This document shows positions 5,107-6,211 of a stretch of 6,211 bases of DNA, in pieces (within the stretch, counting starts at the first letter, position 1; the number at the start of each line of letters is the position of its first letter). Source of the stretch: Cryomorphaceae bacterium (GTDB lineage Bacteria; Bacteroidota; Bacteroidia; Flavobacteriales_G; Salibacteraceae); NCBI GenBank assembly GCA_003564735.1, contig PXEK01000283.1, positions 1 to 6,211 on the forward strand. Direction: 5' to 3'. The notes under the pieces are model-generated. The model worked only from the letters and a program-made list of their open reading frames with translations. It was not told where the DNA came from and did no database searches. The translations under genes and the position numbers were made by a program.

Positions 5107-6211
5107 TTAAAAATAGGCCCGCACTTGCATACCCCCCGTATGAATTACGTTACTTCCTTGGCTTACCCTCCCGTTATAATTGATGTTGAGCTGTAGGTTT
5201 TCGCCTATGGAACGCTGAAAAACCACTTCCCACGTGCCGTTGGTTCCCGGCATAAGCCCTTCCAGCATTTCAAAGGCTAATGCGCTGTTGGCTTCTCCTT
5301 CAAAATCTATTTGTACTAAATTGGCTCTTACGTTTAAACTGCCTTTCCCCAAACTGTTCCATCTCACTTCACCCGTAATTTTTTGATTGGTTGAGGTTTC
5401 ACCGCCGCCTTCATCAATGGTGTTTTCATTTAGGGTGTAATCGTAACCCACCGCCAATTCAAAAGCGGGTGAGGGTTGGTAGGTTATTTTTGGATTCCCC
5501 CGCAGGTATTCGATATTGAAATTACGGTTGCTGAAAAACTCACTGGCGGTTCCTTTATTCCCGGTCGAGCCCACTAAGTTGATTTGGAATTGCGGACTGA
5601 TGTTAATTCTCACATCCGTACGGTTGAATTTATCGGTGCGCGATTCAATGCCGTTGGTGAGCAGGTTTTGATTGGCTAAATCTTGATAGGTCCATTCTAT
5701 GGCAAAGGTGCGGCTGTTGCGATTGAAAAACATGGTATTTCGCAATGAGCTGTTTAATGTTACCAAAACATCGCTTTCAACACTTGTATAAAAAGGGTTG
5801 AGCCGGCGAAGCCCGTCTTCTTGTAATGTTTTTCGGTTAACTCTAAAGGTGGCTTGGTTTGAGAACTTTGATAAAAACCCTCGAACTCCTTTTTTTGCCG
5901 ACCAAGTGCGGGCGGGGTTGAGGTTGAGCATTTGGTTAAATTGGTTCATGTAGGTACGTACAAACTCATTTGTACGTACGGCTACACGAATAAACCTGGC
6001 CTGATCGGGAAAGCGGGCGATTTCAAATTCGTCTTGCTCTTGTATTCCGTTGTCATTGTAATCAATCCATTGGTAAACGCCTTGACCCGGAGCTACCTCC
6101 ACGTAAACGAAGTCCCTTTCCTCCTCAAGCCCGGTTCCAATTTCATAAAAGCTGGTTGAGGACACGGCGCCTTTAAATGCCTTGAAGGTGTATTCCAATC
6201 GGGCAATCAGG
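5107..6211 (-). CDS. Large probable outer-membrane beta-barrel protein, C-terminal part (5' end beyond window)
   Basis: The frame stays open through the right edge, and its first visible codons (LIARLEYTF...) are internal, so about 368 C-terminal residues are seen. From about residue 120 of the visible part the sequence is a series of amphipathic beta-strands with Asn/Gly turns (RTFAIEWTYQ, RTDVRINISPQFQINLVGS, FELAVGYDY, GSLNVRANLVQIDF, LQLNINYNGRVSQ). It ends in VRAYF, whose terminal Phe fits the outer-membrane barrel insertion signal. Nearer the N-terminal side lies QWIDYNDNGIQEQDEFE (6028-6072), where DYNDNGIQEQDE resembles an EF-hand/dockerin calcium loop, followed by FPDQARFIRV. I recall similar sequences as uncharacterised long Bacteroidota envelope proteins but cannot name a family. 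The gene converges on the lipoprotein gene. A T9SS component or transporter role cannot be shown from this part. Confidence 0.7.
   Translation of the reverse strand, partial: LIARLEYTFKAFKGAVSSTSFYEIGTGLEEERDFVYVEVAPGQGVYQWIDYNDNGIQEQDEFEIARFPDQARFIRVAVRTNEFVRTYMNQFNQMLNLNPARTWSAKKGVRGFLSKFSNQATFRVNRKTLQEDGLRRLNPFYTSVESDVLVTLNSSLRNTMFFNRNSRTFAIEWTYQDLANQNLLTNGIESRTDKFNRTDVRINISPQFQINLVGSTGNKGTASEFFSNRNFNIEYLRGNPKITYQPSPAFELAVGYDYTLNENTIDEGGGETSTNQKITGEVRWNSLGKGSLNVRANLVQIDFEGEANSALAFEMLEGLMPGTNGTWEVVFQRSIGENLQLNINYNGRVSQGSNVIHTGGMQVRAYF
5954..5979. repeat. Perfect 11-bp inverted repeat inside the barrel-protein gene
   Basis: GTACGTACAAA (5954-5964) and TTTGTACGTAC (5969-5979) are perfect inverted arms around a 4-nt loop, CTCA. 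Read on the coding (minus) strand they give V-R-T-N-E-F-V-R-T, so the hairpin follows from the same VRT codons used twice around N-E-F. It would form a stable hairpin in the mRNA. It has no T tract and is not a terminator. Confidence 0.75.

Noticed and set aside
5107..6211. Assignment to the T9SS translocon SprA/Sov
   Set aside because: Only the C-terminal third or less is visible and no diagnostic SprA motif could be identified; barrel features alone are not enough.

Overview
The window looks like chromosomal DNA from a member of the Bacteroidota, probably Flavobacteriales or a relative. Four things suggest this: promoter-like boxes of the Bacteroidota -7 type (TAnnTTTG) before several genes, AT-rich leaders without obvious Shine-Dalgarno sequences, a lipoprotein with the S-S-C lipobox typical of the phylum, and protein families common there. 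The families are a single-TM S41 peptidase, an AHQLGTP-type histidine kinase, a small Spy/CpxP-like protein and a stand-alone biotin carrier protein. The assignment rests on recognition only; no search was run.

Layout. Positions 1-668 (minus) hold the N-terminal 222 residues of an S41 C-terminal processing peptidase; its catalytic part lies outside the window. Positions 761-1894 (minus) encode HemW, a radical-SAM heme chaperone. Positions 1894-3459 (minus) encode a membrane sensor histidine kinase whose stop codon overlaps the HemW start by one base (TAATG). Kinase and HemW therefore form a two-gene operon, possibly continuing into the peptidase gene. A strong minus-strand terminator (3518-3546) separates this operon from a small secreted Spy/CpxP-like gene (3576-3944, minus). 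A 174-bp divergent intergenic region follows. It holds an 11-bp perfect inverted repeat (4001-4011 / 4038-4048) and a promoter box that ends five bases before the next start codon. Positions 4119-4628 (plus) encode a biotin carboxyl carrier protein, and 4628-5104 (plus) a LEA14/WHy-like lipoprotein, again joined by TAATG. Two bases further on, a convergent minus-strand gene ends: the C-terminal 368 or so residues of a large probable outer-membrane beta-barrel protein (5107-6211), which starts beyond the window.

How the genes relate. Most are housekeeping or envelope functions: heme trafficking, periplasmic proteolysis, envelope sensing and acyl-CoA carboxylation. No defence system, mobile element, CRISPR array or RNA gene is visible. 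The points most worth a second look are the internally duplicated sensor region and unusual H-box of the kinase, its non-ATG start, its coupling to hemW, the structured divergent intergenic region, the probable leaderless carrier-protein transcript and the EF-hand-like loop in the beta-barrel protein.
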